From: JANYHH01 sp965249745
GTDB taxonomy: Bacteria; Deinococcota; Deinococci; Deinococcales; JAAFIG01
Assembly (NCBI GenBank): GCA_965249745.1
Contig: OZ252252.1
Location: forward strand, 4,960,001-5,024,000
Length of the DNA: 64,000 bases
Direction of reading: 5' to 3'
Part shown: in pieces, positions 35,843 through 44,944 of the stretch
How positions within the stretch are numbered: the stretch's first letter is position 1
Layout of the letters: every line of letters begins with the position of its first letter
Made by a program: the position numbers and the translations under genes
The notes under the pieces: generated by a model
Seen by the model: the letters and a program-made list of their open reading frames with translations, nothing else
Databases searched by the model: none
What the model was told of the DNA's origin: nothing

Positions 35843-36949
35843 GTGGCGAACCCTACCATTCAACGGCCGCCCGCCGAACTCCCTCGAGGCGCAGTCCTCG
35901 GTTTACTGACGGTCGCGTTGGCGGTAACGCTCGTGGCATACTGGTGGCTGTTCACGTATCTGCGCGGCGGAACCGCCAGCGCCTGGGTGACGTTCGTGCT
36001 GGCGCTCCTCTGGGGCATCGGCGGGGCGTGGTTGCTGTTCGTGCTGGTGAGTTCCATCACCGAACTCCTGCCGATGAAATTCAGGCAACGCATCATGCCG
36101 TGGGTCTTCGTGGCCCCAGCCCTGGCGCTGGTTTTCTATTACCTGCTGATCCCGACCTTTCGCACCTTCCAGCTCAGCCTGATGGACGCCAAGTCCATCA
36201 ACTACGTGGGGCTGGACAACTACGTCTACGCCTTCACCAGCTCCGCGATGCTCGAGTCGTTTCGCAACAATGTGCTGTGGATCGTGTTCGGCGGTGGTTT
36301 GAGTGTCGTGCTGGGCTTATTTATTGCAACCTTGGCGGATCGCACAAGGCCCGGCTTCGAGGTCACGATCAAGACGCTGGTCTTCCTGCCGATGGCGATT
36401 AGCATGATCGGCGCGGCCGTGATCTGGCGGCTGGTCTACGCTTACGCCCCCGCCGGTGGTGGACAGATCGGTTTGCTGAACGCAATCCAGACGAGCTTCG
36501 GCGGCGACCCAGTAACGTGGTTGCAAACCAGAGGCTTAAACAATTACCTGCTGATCGTGATCCTGATCTGGATGCAAACGGGCTTCGCGGTCGTGGTTTT
36601 CTCGGCCGCACTGAAGGGCGTCCCGGCGGAATTGCTCGAGGCGGCCAGGATTGATGGCGCGACCGAATTGCAGTCCTTCTTTCGCATCATCGTGCCGTAC
36701 ATTCAGGTGACGATTATCTCCGTGACAACCACGATTGTGATTTTTACGCTCAAAGTCTTCGATGTCGTGTTCGCCATGACCGGCGGAAATTTCGGCACCC
36801 AGGTGATCGCTAACGAGCAGTACACGCAGATGTTCCGAAGTTTCGATTTCGGACGCGGCGCGGCGATCGCTATGGTGCTGCTGTTCACCGTGCTGCCAGT
36901 CGTGTACTACAACGTGCGCGATTTCGGTAAGAACGCCAAGGGCTTCTAA
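35843..36949 (+). CDS. CUT1 ABC transporter permease (first)
   Basis: The 368-residue membrane protein has about eight hydrophobic segments and the permease EAA-type loop ELLEAARIDGATELQSFFRIIVPYI that contacts the ATPase. A long N-terminal extension before the usual six-segment core matches AglF/MalF-like permeases. The GTG start is preceded by GGAGG. It pairs with the second permease and the binding protein; no ATPase is in the operon, so a shared MsmK/MalK-type ATPase elsewhere is expected. Confidence 0.9.
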   Translation: MANPTIQRPPAELPRGAVLGLLTVALAVTLVAYWWLFTYLRGGTASAWVTFVLALLWGIGGAWLLFVLVSSITELLPMKFRQRIMPWVFVAPALALVFYYLLIPTFRTFQLSLMDAKSINYVGLDNYVYAFTSSAMLESFRNNVLWIVFGGGLSVVLGLFIATLADRTRPGFEVTIKTLVFLPMAISMIGAAVIWRLVYAYAPAGGGQIGLLNAIQTSFGGDPVTWLQTRGLNNYLLIVILIWMQTGFAVVVFSAALKGVPAELLEAARIDGATELQSFFRIIVPYIQVTIISVTTTIVIFTLKVFDVVFAMTGGNFGTQVIANEQYTQMFRSFDFGRGAAIAMVLLFTVLPVVYYNVRDFGKNAKGF

Positions 36950-37034
36950 ACCCAAAGATTTTGAAGCTGATTGAACTCGAGGTGCGGCTGATCCGATCGG
37001 ATCACTGGTCAGGCTCGAGGGAGAGGAAGGCAAG

Positions 37035-37922
37035 ATGGTCGCCAACAGACTCAATCCCGTCTCCAAATTCGTGATTTACGGTGCGCTGATTCTCATCGGG
37101 TTTTTCTGGACGATTCCGACGCTGGGCTTGCTGGTCACCTCGGTGCGCCAACCCGACGATGCCTCCGCCAGCGGTTGGTGGACGGTCTTCACCGAGGGTA
37201 AGCTCAACCTAACGCTCCAGAATTACCTCGAGGTGCTGGGTACGGGCGGGAACGACGGTAGCAACGCGGCGTCGTCCAACAACCTGTCGCAAGCCATCGT
37301 CAACACCGCGATCATGGCAATCCCGAGCACCGTCATCCCGATCTTCTTGGCGGCGCTGGCGGCCTACGCCTTCGCCTGGATGAACTTTCCGGGGCGCAAA
37401 TTCTTGTTCATGCTGCTGGTCGCGCTACTGGTGGTTCCGTTGCAGATGTCGTTGATTCCGATCCTGCGCGATTACCGCGTACTGGGATTGAATGGCACGT
37501 TCCTGGGTGTGTGGCTGGCTAACACCGGCTTCGGATTACCGCTGGCGACGTACCTTCTGTACAACTACGTGGTGACCCTGCCCAGAGAAGTCTTCGAGTC
37601 GGCAGTCATGGACGGAGCCTCGCACCCAATGATGTTCTCCAAATTGGTCGTCCCGCTGTCCATGCCAGCCTTCGCCTCGTTTGCGATCTTCCAGTTTCTC
37701 TGGGTCTGGAACGGCGTGCTGATTCCACTGGTGTTCCTGGGCGACCAGCAGAACCTGATCGTGTTGCCGCAACGCATCTTGCAGATGATGGGGACCTACG
37801 CCTCTAACTGGACGCTGCTGACGGCGGGCGCGTTCGTTTCGATGGCGATTCCGCTGGCGGTTTTCATTGGGTTCCAGCGCTACTTCGTGCGCGGCATGTT
37901 GGCGGGAAGCGTCAAAGGCTGA
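37035..37922 (+). CDS. CUT1 ABC transporter permease (second)
   Basis: The 295-residue protein has six membrane segments and the EAA loop EVFESAVMDGASHPMMFSKLVVPLS. It is of the MalG/AglG type and forms the permease heterodimer with its upstream neighbour. The stop overlaps the ATG of the GH32 gene (TGATG at 37920-37924), indicating translational coupling. Confidence 0.92.
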   Translation: MVANRLNPVSKFVIYGALILIGFFWTIPTLGLLVTSVRQPDDASASGWWTVFTEGKLNLTLQNYLEVLGTGGNDGSNAASSNNLSQAIVNTAIMAIPSTVIPIFLAALAAYAFAWMNFPGRKFLFMLLVALLVVPLQMSLIPILRDYRVLGLNGTFLGVWLANTGFGLPLATYLLYNYVVTLPREVFESAVMDGASHPMMFSKLVVPLSMPAFASFAIFQFLWVWNGVLIPLVFLGDQQNLIVLPQRILQMMGTYASNWTLLTAGAFVSMAIPLAVFIGFQRYFVRGMLAGSVKG

Positions 37923-39389
37923 TGGAAGCAGGGCTGATAGAAAAACAGGGAGCGGAGGCACTTGAGACCATCAGCCTTCGTCCTCGCTATCACTTCACCC
38001 CAGCCCGCCACTGGATCAACGACCCGAACGGACTGGTCTACTGGAACGGCGAGTACCACCTATTCTTTCAGTACAATCCGCTCGAGTCGGTCCAGGGCAA
38101 CCTCAGTTGGGGGCACGCGACTAGCCCGGACTTGCTGCACTGGCAGGAGTTACCGGTGGCCATCCCCTACCAGGATGGCGTGATGGCGTTCTCCGGGTCG
38201 GCGCTGGTGGACTGGCAGAACCTGAGCGGCTTCGGGCTGAACGCTCAACCGCCCCTGGTAGCGCTGTACACCGGGCATCACGTCAGGCAAGGGCCCGAAC
38301 AGTCTGGTCTCGAGGATCAGCGCTTGGCGTACAGCACCGACGACGGGCGCACCTGGCGAGAGGTACGCGGGAAATCCGGTACTGGACATCGGGGAAACCG
38401 ATTTCCGTGACCCGAAGGTGTTCTGGCACGCGGGCAGCGAGCGTTTCGTGATGTTGACCGTGCTGGCGCACGAACGCCAGGTGCAGTTTTACGGATCAAC
38501 AGACCTGAAATCCTGGACGCACCTCAGCAGCTTCGGACCGGCGGGCGCGACGGACGGGATCTGGGAGGTTCCAGACCTGTTTGAGCTTCCCATCGAGGAC
38601 GCTCGGGAGACGCGCTGGGTTCTGAAGGTGGACGTTGGTTACGGTGCGCCGAACGGTGGGAGCGGTGGGCAGTATTTCACGGGCGTGTTCGACGGAACGC
38701 GGTTCACGCCGGATCATCCCAACGCCGCACCGAATTGGTTGGACGGCGGCAAGGATTTCTACGCGGCCCTCTCCTGGTCTGACCTGCCCGCCAGCGATGG
38801 TCGGCAGGTCTGGCTGGGCTGGATGAACAACTGGCAGTACGCCAAACCCATGCCGACCGCACCATGGCGCGGCAGCCTGACCGTGCCGCGCAGCTTGAGC
38901 CTGCGACGCGATGGAAATACGCTGCGCCTCGTGCAGCGCCCGATCCATGAACTCGAGACGTTGCGGAGAGAGCATCAGTCGTTCAGGGCCACCCGCTGGA
39001 CCGGAAGCCTCGAGTTGCCGTTTCTGGCATTGTCGCTCGAGGTACGACTGCAAGTTCAACTTGGGAGCGCGAGCGAATTCGGGGTTGACCTAGGAAACAT
39101 TCGTCTGGGATACGACACCCGAACTGAAGAGCTGTTCGTTGAACGAGGCGACTCGAGTTTCAGCCCGGATTTCGCGGGTCGCCACGCCAGGGTGATGCCC
39201 TTGGTTGACGACGTGCTGGATTTACACGTGCTGATTGATACCCAGTCCATGGAAGTGTTCGCTGACGGTGGAGCGCTGGTCTTCACGGAGCTGAGTTCCC
39301 CGAGACTGCCACGGTCAACATTGAAGCTCTATTCCATGAATGGTGAGACAGAACTGATATCATTGGACCTTTGGAGTTTGGACCTCTGA
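37922..39389 (+). pseudogene. GH32 sucrose/fructan hydrolase, interrupted by a frameshift
   Basis: The two frames 37922-38410 and 38364-39389 together encode a full-length GH32 enzyme (~490 residues). The first has the nucleophile motif WINDPNG and ends out of frame. The second, read from 38364, gives YAGNPVLDIGETDFRDPKV with the RDP transition-state motif, and later EVPDLFEL with the acid/base residue. The frames join at about 38357-38365 in GCGAGAGGTAC; restoring an AG pair (giving GAGAGAGG) would make one continuous frame, so a two-base slippage is likely. It may be a true mutation or a sequencing error. The gene is coupled to the permease by an overlap. As sequenced the product would be inactive. 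Confidence 0.8.
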
Positions 39390-39437
39390 ACCGCTTGAAA
39401 CGAACCCCCCTTGAAAGCAAAAAACATAGAAGCTCCC

Positions 39438-40421
39438 ATGCAGACCATCAATCGCACAAAATTAACGATTCACGACATCGCCAGAGCCGCCGGGGTCAGT
39501 ACCGGCACGGTCTCGAGGGCGCTGAACGACCGCGCCGGTGTCAACCAGCAAACCCGTGAACGCGTGCTCGAGGTGGTGCAAAGCCTTGGGTACGTGCCGG
39601 ACGTGGGGGCACGCCAACTGGCGAAGGGGGCGCGCACGATCATCGGCGTGACCCGGTACTCGGACACCTCGTTGCGAAACCCGTATTACACGCTGCTGGT
39701 GGATGTCGTGCAACAGTCCTTGGTCGGCAGCGGTTACAGCGTTCACATCCTCAGCAGCGACACCGAACTGGAACACGCCCGCTTCGCCGGGGTGATCGTG
39801 CCCGGCGTCCGACTGGAAGACTCGCGTTTGGCGCACCTGAGATTGCAACGCAGCCGCACGCCGTTCGTGGCGATCGGCGTCGGCGCGGAGCAACGCGATA
39901 TCGCCAGCGTGGAATTGAACAATCGGAGCGGTACCTTGGAGGTCATGCGTCACCTGATCGCCAGGGGGCATCAGTGCATCACACACGTGACCGGTGCGCC
40001 GATCGGTCGGGACGCACAGCAACGCCTAGATGCTTACAGTGAGATTTTAACTGAAGCGAACCTGTCCCATCACGAGGTACTGGACGGCGGCTTCACCGAA
40101 CTCGGCGCGTACCGCGCCGTCACCCGCGCCCTACATCAAGGCTCAAAGTTCACCGCGCTAATGTGCGCCTCGGACGAGATGGCTTTGGGCGCGATTCAGG
40201 CGATCAAGGACGCCGGGAAGCGCGTCCCGGAGGACATCGCCGTGACGGGCTTCGATGATCTGCCCTTGGAGAGCTTCCAGGCGGCGAAACTGACCACCGT
40301 GCATCAGCCGCTCCGCGAGATCGGACATCTGGCGGCGCAATTACTGCTGGAGCAACTCGAGGGGATCAAGCCGCGCACGGTCACGTTCACGCCAAAGCTG
40401 GTGGTTCGGCACACCGCCTGA
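39438..40421 (+). CDS. LacI-family repressor of the sugar operon
   Basis: The 327-residue protein has an N-terminal helix-turn-helix (LTIHDIARAAGVSTGTVSRALN) with the following hinge helix and a periplasmic-binding-protein-like sensor ending in the GFDDLPLESFQAAKLTTVHQP region. It closes the sugar operon, about 50 nt after GH32. Such regulators bind palindromes like that at 34430-34443. The ATG at 39438 begins the recognisable domain; the TTG at 39411 adds a non-conserved nine-residue extension. The effector is probably the transported sugar or a phosphate form; not determinable. Confidence 0.88.
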   Translation: MQTINRTKLTIHDIARAAGVSTGTVSRALNDRAGVNQQTRERVLEVVQSLGYVPDVGARQLAKGARTIIGVTRYSDTSLRNPYYTLLVDVVQQSLVGSGYSVHILSSDTELEHARFAGVIVPGVRLEDSRLAHLRLQRSRTPFVAIGVGAEQRDIASVELNNRSGTLEVMRHLIARGHQCITHVTGAPIGRDAQQRLDAYSEILTEANLSHHEVLDGGFTELGAYRAVTRALHQGSKFTALMCASDEMALGAIQAIKDAGKRVPEDIAVTGFDDLPLESFQAAKLTTVHQPLREIGHLAAQLLLEQLEGIKPRTVTFTPKLVVRHTA

Positions 40422-40726
40422 GTTGCTGTCAGGAATTTATTCCCACCCCTCTTGCGCTGTGCGACTTTCTGATCGGAATCCGACGGGTCGAATGTCTCAA
40501 GGGTCCCGAGGCTCAAAAAACGTTCGAGCGGTTTATGGGTTTTTGGTGTCCACAGCCATCAAACAGAGCCATCAAGTATCCCGCTCATGTCGGGCAGCCC
40601 TCAAAAAGATTGAAGACCCAGACCATGCTTGAGAATGCACAACTGGCAAAGGTAGTGAGGCTTCCATAAAATGCTCTAACCTTCCTCGAGTTTTAACGCT
40701 GAGGTTTGAATACCAATGCGTAAGCG
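40422..40726. other. Intergenic region after the LacI gene
   Basis: About 300 bases with no supported gene or terminator. It becomes more AT-rich toward the DUF1772-like gene and has one CTCGAG near 40684. Confidence 0.4.
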
Positions 40727-41185
40727 CTAAAGAACAGCGGCGATAATCGCCAGGACAAAACCAACCACGCCTGGAATGATTCGCAAGAGGTGAAATGACA
40801 CCCAGGTGTCACGGAGCTTCTCCCAGTTTTCTGGTAGTTCTGAGACTGTTCTAGAATTAATTTTTCCGACAATCGGTACTTCAATCAATATCGTAACAGC
40901 GAGAGTCACGATGAACAGGACAAGGGCAATAAAAGTCAAGTAAAACATAGCGCTACTTCTGGCATAAGAAAATAACAAGACTGGTGCGGCTGAAAGCAGT
41001 GCAATTGGCGTCAATACAGTCATGAGCGGGCCCATATTCCGACCAAGACGCTTGATAATTTCTAGAAAAACACTTGGCTCGAAGGTGGATAGGGATTTGG
41101 TGAGTGCCAACCACGGACTGATATACATACCTGCTAGGAAAGCGAATAGCACGATGTTGACTACTTCAAATATTTTTAGAACCAT
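40727..41185 (-). CDS. DUF1772-like small membrane protein
   Basis: The 152-residue protein has four hydrophobic segments and the late motif WEKLRDTWVSFHLLRIIPGVVGFVLAIIAAVL, typical of DUF1772 (anthrone-oxygenase-like) membrane proteins of unknown role. Codon usage and AT content differ from nearby genes, which suggests more recent acquisition. It lies downstream of the multicopper oxidase on the same strand. Confidence 0.7.
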   Translation of the reverse strand: MVLKIFEVVNIVLFAFLAGMYISPWLALTKSLSTFEPSVFLEIIKRLGRNMGPLMTVLTPIALLSAAPVLLFSYARSSAMFYLTFIALVLFIVTLAVTILIEVPIVGKINSRTVSELPENWEKLRDTWVSFHLLRIIPGVVGFVLAIIAAVL

Positions 41186-41245
41186 GACTCAACCCCTATT
41201 TTATAAAAGTGAACTCGATTGGGTTTGCTGCGGTAGTTATCTGCG

Positions 41246-42712
41246 TCAGTTCACCTCGAGCACACCCATCATTCCTTTGTCTTCGTGCCCAGAAACATGA
41301 CAGTGGTACACGGTTCTGCCCTTAAAATCATCGAAGCGCACCGCAATCCGAACGCGTTCATCGCCGCGCAGGTTGACGGTATCTTTCCAAGCCAGATACG
41401 GTTCTGGTTTCCAGACACCGTTACTCATCCGCTCGAGAACCTGGAATGGGTACGAGTGAATGTGAAACGGGTGGTCGAGCGGGCTGGAATTGATGATTTC
41501 CCAAACCTCGAGCGCCCCCAGGCTGGTTTTAATATCGGTGCGGTTCATGTCAAAGGTTTGGTTATTGATCGTGAAGCCCTGCAAAAAGCCCATATCGAAG
41601 TTGATTTCGCGTCTTGTCGCGCTGGCGCTCGGTTTGAGTCGCTCGAGGGTCAAGAGTTTTTCCGGCAGTGGGCCGGGTTTCAGGTCGGGCGCATCAATGC
41701 TCAGCAGGGTTTGGGCGGCGTTCGAGCCTAGAGAGAAAGGGCTGCGGCCGTACGGCATTTGCAGCAAACGGTACGTGCCTTTGGCTGAGAACTGCACCAT
41801 CACCTCGGCTCGCTCCCCTGGTACGAGGAGCAACGTTTCGAGTGCCACGGGTTGCTCTAAGTAGCCTCCGTCCGTGGCGATCAAGTGCATGAGGTGCTGC
41901 TCGAGTTGCAACTTGAAAGCTCGGGTGATGCTGGCGTTGACCAAACGCAAACGCAAAGTGGAGGCTCGAGCGAGCAGTTTGGGTTGGTGTTGCCCGTTGA
42001 CGAGAAGCACCTCGCCTTCCTTGCCGAGTAGATCGAACGCGGTCTCGTCGGCAACTTTGCCACCGATGATGGTCAAATCCGAAAGCACTAACAAATGTTC
42101 TTCGGCTTGTTGAAAGGCTGGTTCTGCCTCGAGATTTCCTTTGACCACAATCGCACCGTACAGTCCAGCAAATTGTTGTTCTGCCACATGCCCGTGCGGA
42201 TGTGGGTGATACCAGTATGTGCCAGCCGAATTCTTGGGAATCACAAATTCTTGCACCCGAGATTCCCCAGGCTCGAGCGTCCCGAACGGATTGTCCACGC
42301 TTGGGGCTATGTGCAACCCGTGGGTGTGCAAGTTGCTGGACTGAGGTCTATGATTCATGCTGCCGCTCATGTCCTGCATGGGTTTTGAGAGTTGGTTGAC
42401 AAACTTGAGGCGAACCCGATCGCCCTCGCGCAGGTTCAGCGTTGGTCCAGGAAAGCTGCCGTTATACGCCAGGGCTTCCAGGTTAACCCCCGCAACTCGC
42501 ACGCTAGCGGGTGAGGCGACCAGTGTCGCTTCCACCAGATCAGGCTCGAGGCGGCGCGCGGGCAGCGTGGGCGGCTCCAAGAGCGGTTGGTCGGATTCGC
42601 CCACGGCTGCGCCCGCCACGCTGATGCCACCCAATTTGAACATCGCGCCGCTGCCGAGCGCGGCGAGGCCTACACCAATACCCATGCGGATCAACAGTTG
42701 CCTTCGGGTCAT
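41246..42712 (-). CDS. Multicopper oxidase, Tat-exported
   Basis: The protein (about 488 residues) begins with a twin-arginine signal (TRRQLLIRMGIGVGLAALGSGA) and has the four copper-site clusters: HTHGLH, HPHPHGH, HPFHIHSYPF and YHCHVSGHEDKGMM, the last with the axial methionine. It resembles CueO/CopA/laccase-type oxidases that handle copper or phenolic substrates. An upstream TTG at 42733 extends the frame by seven residues but leaves an A-G-rich ribosome site too close, so ATG 42712 is preferred; this is not settled. Its gene is divergent from a MarR regulator that has its operators in the shared region. Confidence 0.9.
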   Translation of the reverse strand: MTRRQLLIRMGIGVGLAALGSGAMFKLGGISVAGAAVGESDQPLLEPPTLPARRLEPDLVEATLVASPASVRVAGVNLEALAYNGSFPGPTLNLREGDRVRLKFVNQLSKPMQDMSGSMNHRPQSSNLHTHGLHIAPSVDNPFGTLEPGESRVQEFVIPKNSAGTYWYHPHPHGHVAEQQFAGLYGAIVVKGNLEAEPAFQQAEEHLLVLSDLTIIGGKVADETAFDLLGKEGEVLLVNGQHQPKLLARASTLRLRLVNASITRAFKLQLEQHLMHLIATDGGYLEQPVALETLLLVPGERAEVMVQFSAKGTYRLLQMPYGRSPFSLGSNAAQTLLSIDAPDLKPGPLPEKLLTLERLKPSASATRREINFDMGFLQGFTINNQTFDMNRTDIKTSLGALEVWEIINSSPLDHPFHIHSYPFQVLERMSNGVWKPEPYLAWKDTVNLRGDERVRIAVRFDDFKGRTVYHCHVSGHEDKGMMGVLEVN

Positions 42713-42764
42713 TTTTTGTTTGATGTGGGTCAACTCCTTCTTCCTAAAACCAGCCTAGCATAAA

Positions 42765-42778
42765 CATAGGATCCTATG
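42765..42778. promoter_or_regulatory. MarR-type palindromic operator, copy 1
   Basis: CATAGGATCCTATG is a perfect 14-bp palindrome between the oxidase and MarR genes, upstream of the oxidase start. The same core recurs imperfectly at 42899-42912. Confidence 0.6.
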
Positions 42779-42898
42779 CAAACTTACTCAATTGTGTTTT
42801 CCATTGAAATACATTCGTTTCGGGTCGATTTCTCAAATTAGTGGATATTTCGCAGAAATCTATCAGTATTCTTTGCAAAAATAGCGAGAAAGTCTTAA

Positions 42899-42912
42899 CA
42901 TAGGATCTGATG
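42899..42912. promoter_or_regulatory. MarR-type operator, copy 2, overlapping the MarR start codon
   Basis: CATAGGATCTGATG matches copy 1 at 12 of 14 positions. Its last three bases are the marR ATG (42910-42912), so bound repressor would cover the translation start and probably the promoter. Confidence 0.55.
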
Positions 42913-43389
42913 AAAACGAAGAAGAGCGTCGAGGACTGCGATCCACAACCAACCGAAGATTGGCATCCGCAAGCGTCAGCTTCGTTCTGGATCAACCGCG
43001 CCTCGAAATTGTTGATGCAACTCCAAGATGAACGCATCCGCCCCCTGGGTCTCCGCGTGAGCCAAATTCCTGTCCTTTTCGCGCTCGAACACGATGGTCC
43101 GATATCACAAAAGGAACTCGCGCAACGCGCAAAAGTCGAACAGCCCACGATGGCGGAAATGCTGGCACGACTCGAACGTGATGGCGTGATCGAACGCCAA
43201 CCTAATCCCCAAGACAAGCGCGGCAGCTTAAACGCATTAACGCTCAAATCACGATTGCGAATTCCGGACGCTAAGGCAACCCTTGTTCAAATGGAAAAAG
43301 ACATGACGACAGGGTTTAGCGAAGCCGAAAAAGTGTTGCTGGTGTCCCTTTTGCAGCGCGTGATACAGAATCTCGAGACACATAGCTGA
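42910..43389 (+). CDS. MarR-family regulator
   Basis: The 159-residue protein has a winged helix of MarR type: ISQKELAQRAKVEQPTMAEMLARLERDGVIERQPNPQDKRGSLNALTLKSR, preceded by the dimerisation helix. It is divergent from the multicopper oxidase and the palindrome CATAGGATCCTATG occurs twice between them, so it probably represses the oxidase and itself. The inducer is unknown; phenolic compounds or metals would fit the oxidase. Confidence 0.9.
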   Translation: MKTKKSVEDCDPQPTEDWHPQASASFWINRASKLLMQLQDERIRPLGLRVSQIPVLFALEHDGPISQKELAQRAKVEQPTMAEMLARLERDGVIERQPNPQDKRGSLNALTLKSRLRIPDAKATLVQMEKDMTTGFSEAEKVLLVSLLQRVIQNLETHS

Positions 43390-43600
43390 AATGAATTCGC
43401 TGACAGATCATGCGTTCACTCTCAAGTTGAGTACCGCATGACAGGGGTGCTGCAAAACGGCCTCGGAGGTTCAATGCTGAATCTCGCTATATTTTCTCCC
43501 GAATCCAACTATGAACTCAATCCGGCCCACTGGATTCTTGATAACCATTCCTCCCTCGAGCCGTACCTTTTTCTGCGCCATCCCGTACACTGCCAGCACG

Positions 43601-44701
43601 ATGCTGAACTATCTGCTGATCCTAGTCCCGGTCGCTTTCATCCTCGAGTGGTTCGTGCATCCGGGCGACACGGTGATCTTCCTGATCGCGGCAGGCGCGA
43701 TTCTGCCGTTGGCAGGACTGATGGGTAAAGCCACCGAGGAACTGGCCGCCAGGGCGGGCGCGACCGTAGGCGGTTTGCTCAATGCGACCTTCGGAAACGC
43801 CACGGAGTTGATTATCGCCTTCTTCGCGCTGTCGGCGGGGAAATTCGATGTCGTGAAGGCCTCCATCACCGGGAGCATTATTGGGAATTTACTCTTGGTG
43901 CTGGGACTGGCCGTGTTCCTGGGCGGCCTGAAATACCCGAAGCAAACCTTCAATCCCGCCAACGCCCGGATCGCCTCGAGCCTGTTGATCATTAGCGTGA
44001 TCGCGTTCATGGTCCCGGCGCTGTTCGATCTCTCCGAACGTCAGTTCGGGATTGCGGCGGATGCGATCAGGATTGACGATGCGAATCTGGCGCTGGGGGT
44101 CAGCGTCGTGCTGCTGGGCTTGTACGCCGCGAACATCTTTTTTACCTTCGTGACCCACAAGGACGTGCTTTCCGTGGCGGACGAAAATGCCGAGGAACAT
44201 AGCGCCACCTGGAGCGTGCCATTGTCCCTGGGCGTCTTGCTGGGCAGCACGATCTTGGTGGGTTTCATGTCCGAATTCCTGGTGGGCAGTATCGAAGGCT
44301 TCACGACTACCTTTCACCTGTCTGAATTCTTCGTTGGATTAATCATCATTCCGATCGTCGGCAACGCCGCCGAGCACGCCAGCGCTGTGGTTTTTGCAAT
44401 GAAGAACCGCATGGAATTGGCGGTCACGATCGCCATTGGCAGCACGATCCAGGTGGCGCTTCTGGTCGCGCCACTGCTGGTCATCCTGTCCTGGGTCATC
44501 AACAAGCGCATGAACCTAGTGCTGAATAACCCGCTGGAACTGGTGACGCTGGTCGGTGCGGTGCTGATCGCCAACAGCGTGGCGCAGGACGGCGAGACCA
44601 ACTGGCTCGAGGGGCTGATGCTCCTAGGGGTCTACGCGATTCTGGCGATTGCCTTCTTCTTCCTGCCCAGTCCAGTCGGAGCGTTACCCACGCACGGGTA
44701 A
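43601..44701 (+). CDS. Ca2+/H+ antiporter (CaCA family)
   Basis: The 366-residue protein has about eleven membrane segments and the two repeated signature motifs, GNATELIIAFFAL and GNAAEHASAVVFAM, with acidic residues that bind the cation. It exchanges calcium (or another cation) for protons. The start is ATG 43601, 9 nt after a -10 TACACT (43586-43591); a 30-residue longer frame upstream is non-conserved. It stands alone. Confidence 0.92.
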   Translation: MLNYLLILVPVAFILEWFVHPGDTVIFLIAAGAILPLAGLMGKATEELAARAGATVGGLLNATFGNATELIIAFFALSAGKFDVVKASITGSIIGNLLLVLGLAVFLGGLKYPKQTFNPANARIASSLLIISVIAFMVPALFDLSERQFGIAADAIRIDDANLALGVSVVLLGLYAANIFFTFVTHKDVLSVADENAEEHSATWSVPLSLGVLLGSTILVGFMSEFLVGSIEGFTTTFHLSEFFVGLIIIPIVGNAAEHASAVVFAMKNRMELAVTIAIGSTIQVALLVAPLLVILSWVINKRMNLVLNNPLELVTLVGAVLIANSVAQDGETNWLEGLMLLGVYAILAIAFFFLPSPVGALPTHG

Positions 44702-44944
44702 CTGCGCTCGAGGGAGAGTAGGTCTGCTGAAAATCTCGAGGGCGAGTGTTTGAGTGGATGGATTTAAGGACATCCCTGTCTTGGATGGACGCGTTGAAGA
44801 TTGTTCACAGGGCGCAACGTTCAAATCTTAGATGCCAAAAACGGTTTGTATGGCAGCATTCTCGAGATTTGGATGACACCGCATCAGCTCAGGTTTAACT
44901 GGGAGATACGTAGATGCTGGCCTCGACGTTCTCAAGAAGTCCAG

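Noticed and set aside
38357..38366. Programmed frameshift in the GH32 gene
   Set aside because: There is no slippery heptamer or downstream stimulatory structure of the usual kind, and GH32 enzymes are not known to need it; a two-base loss is simpler.
40727..41185. Transposon remnant for the AT-rich DUF1772-like gene
   Set aside because: The frame is intact and there are no inverted repeats or transposase fragments on either side.
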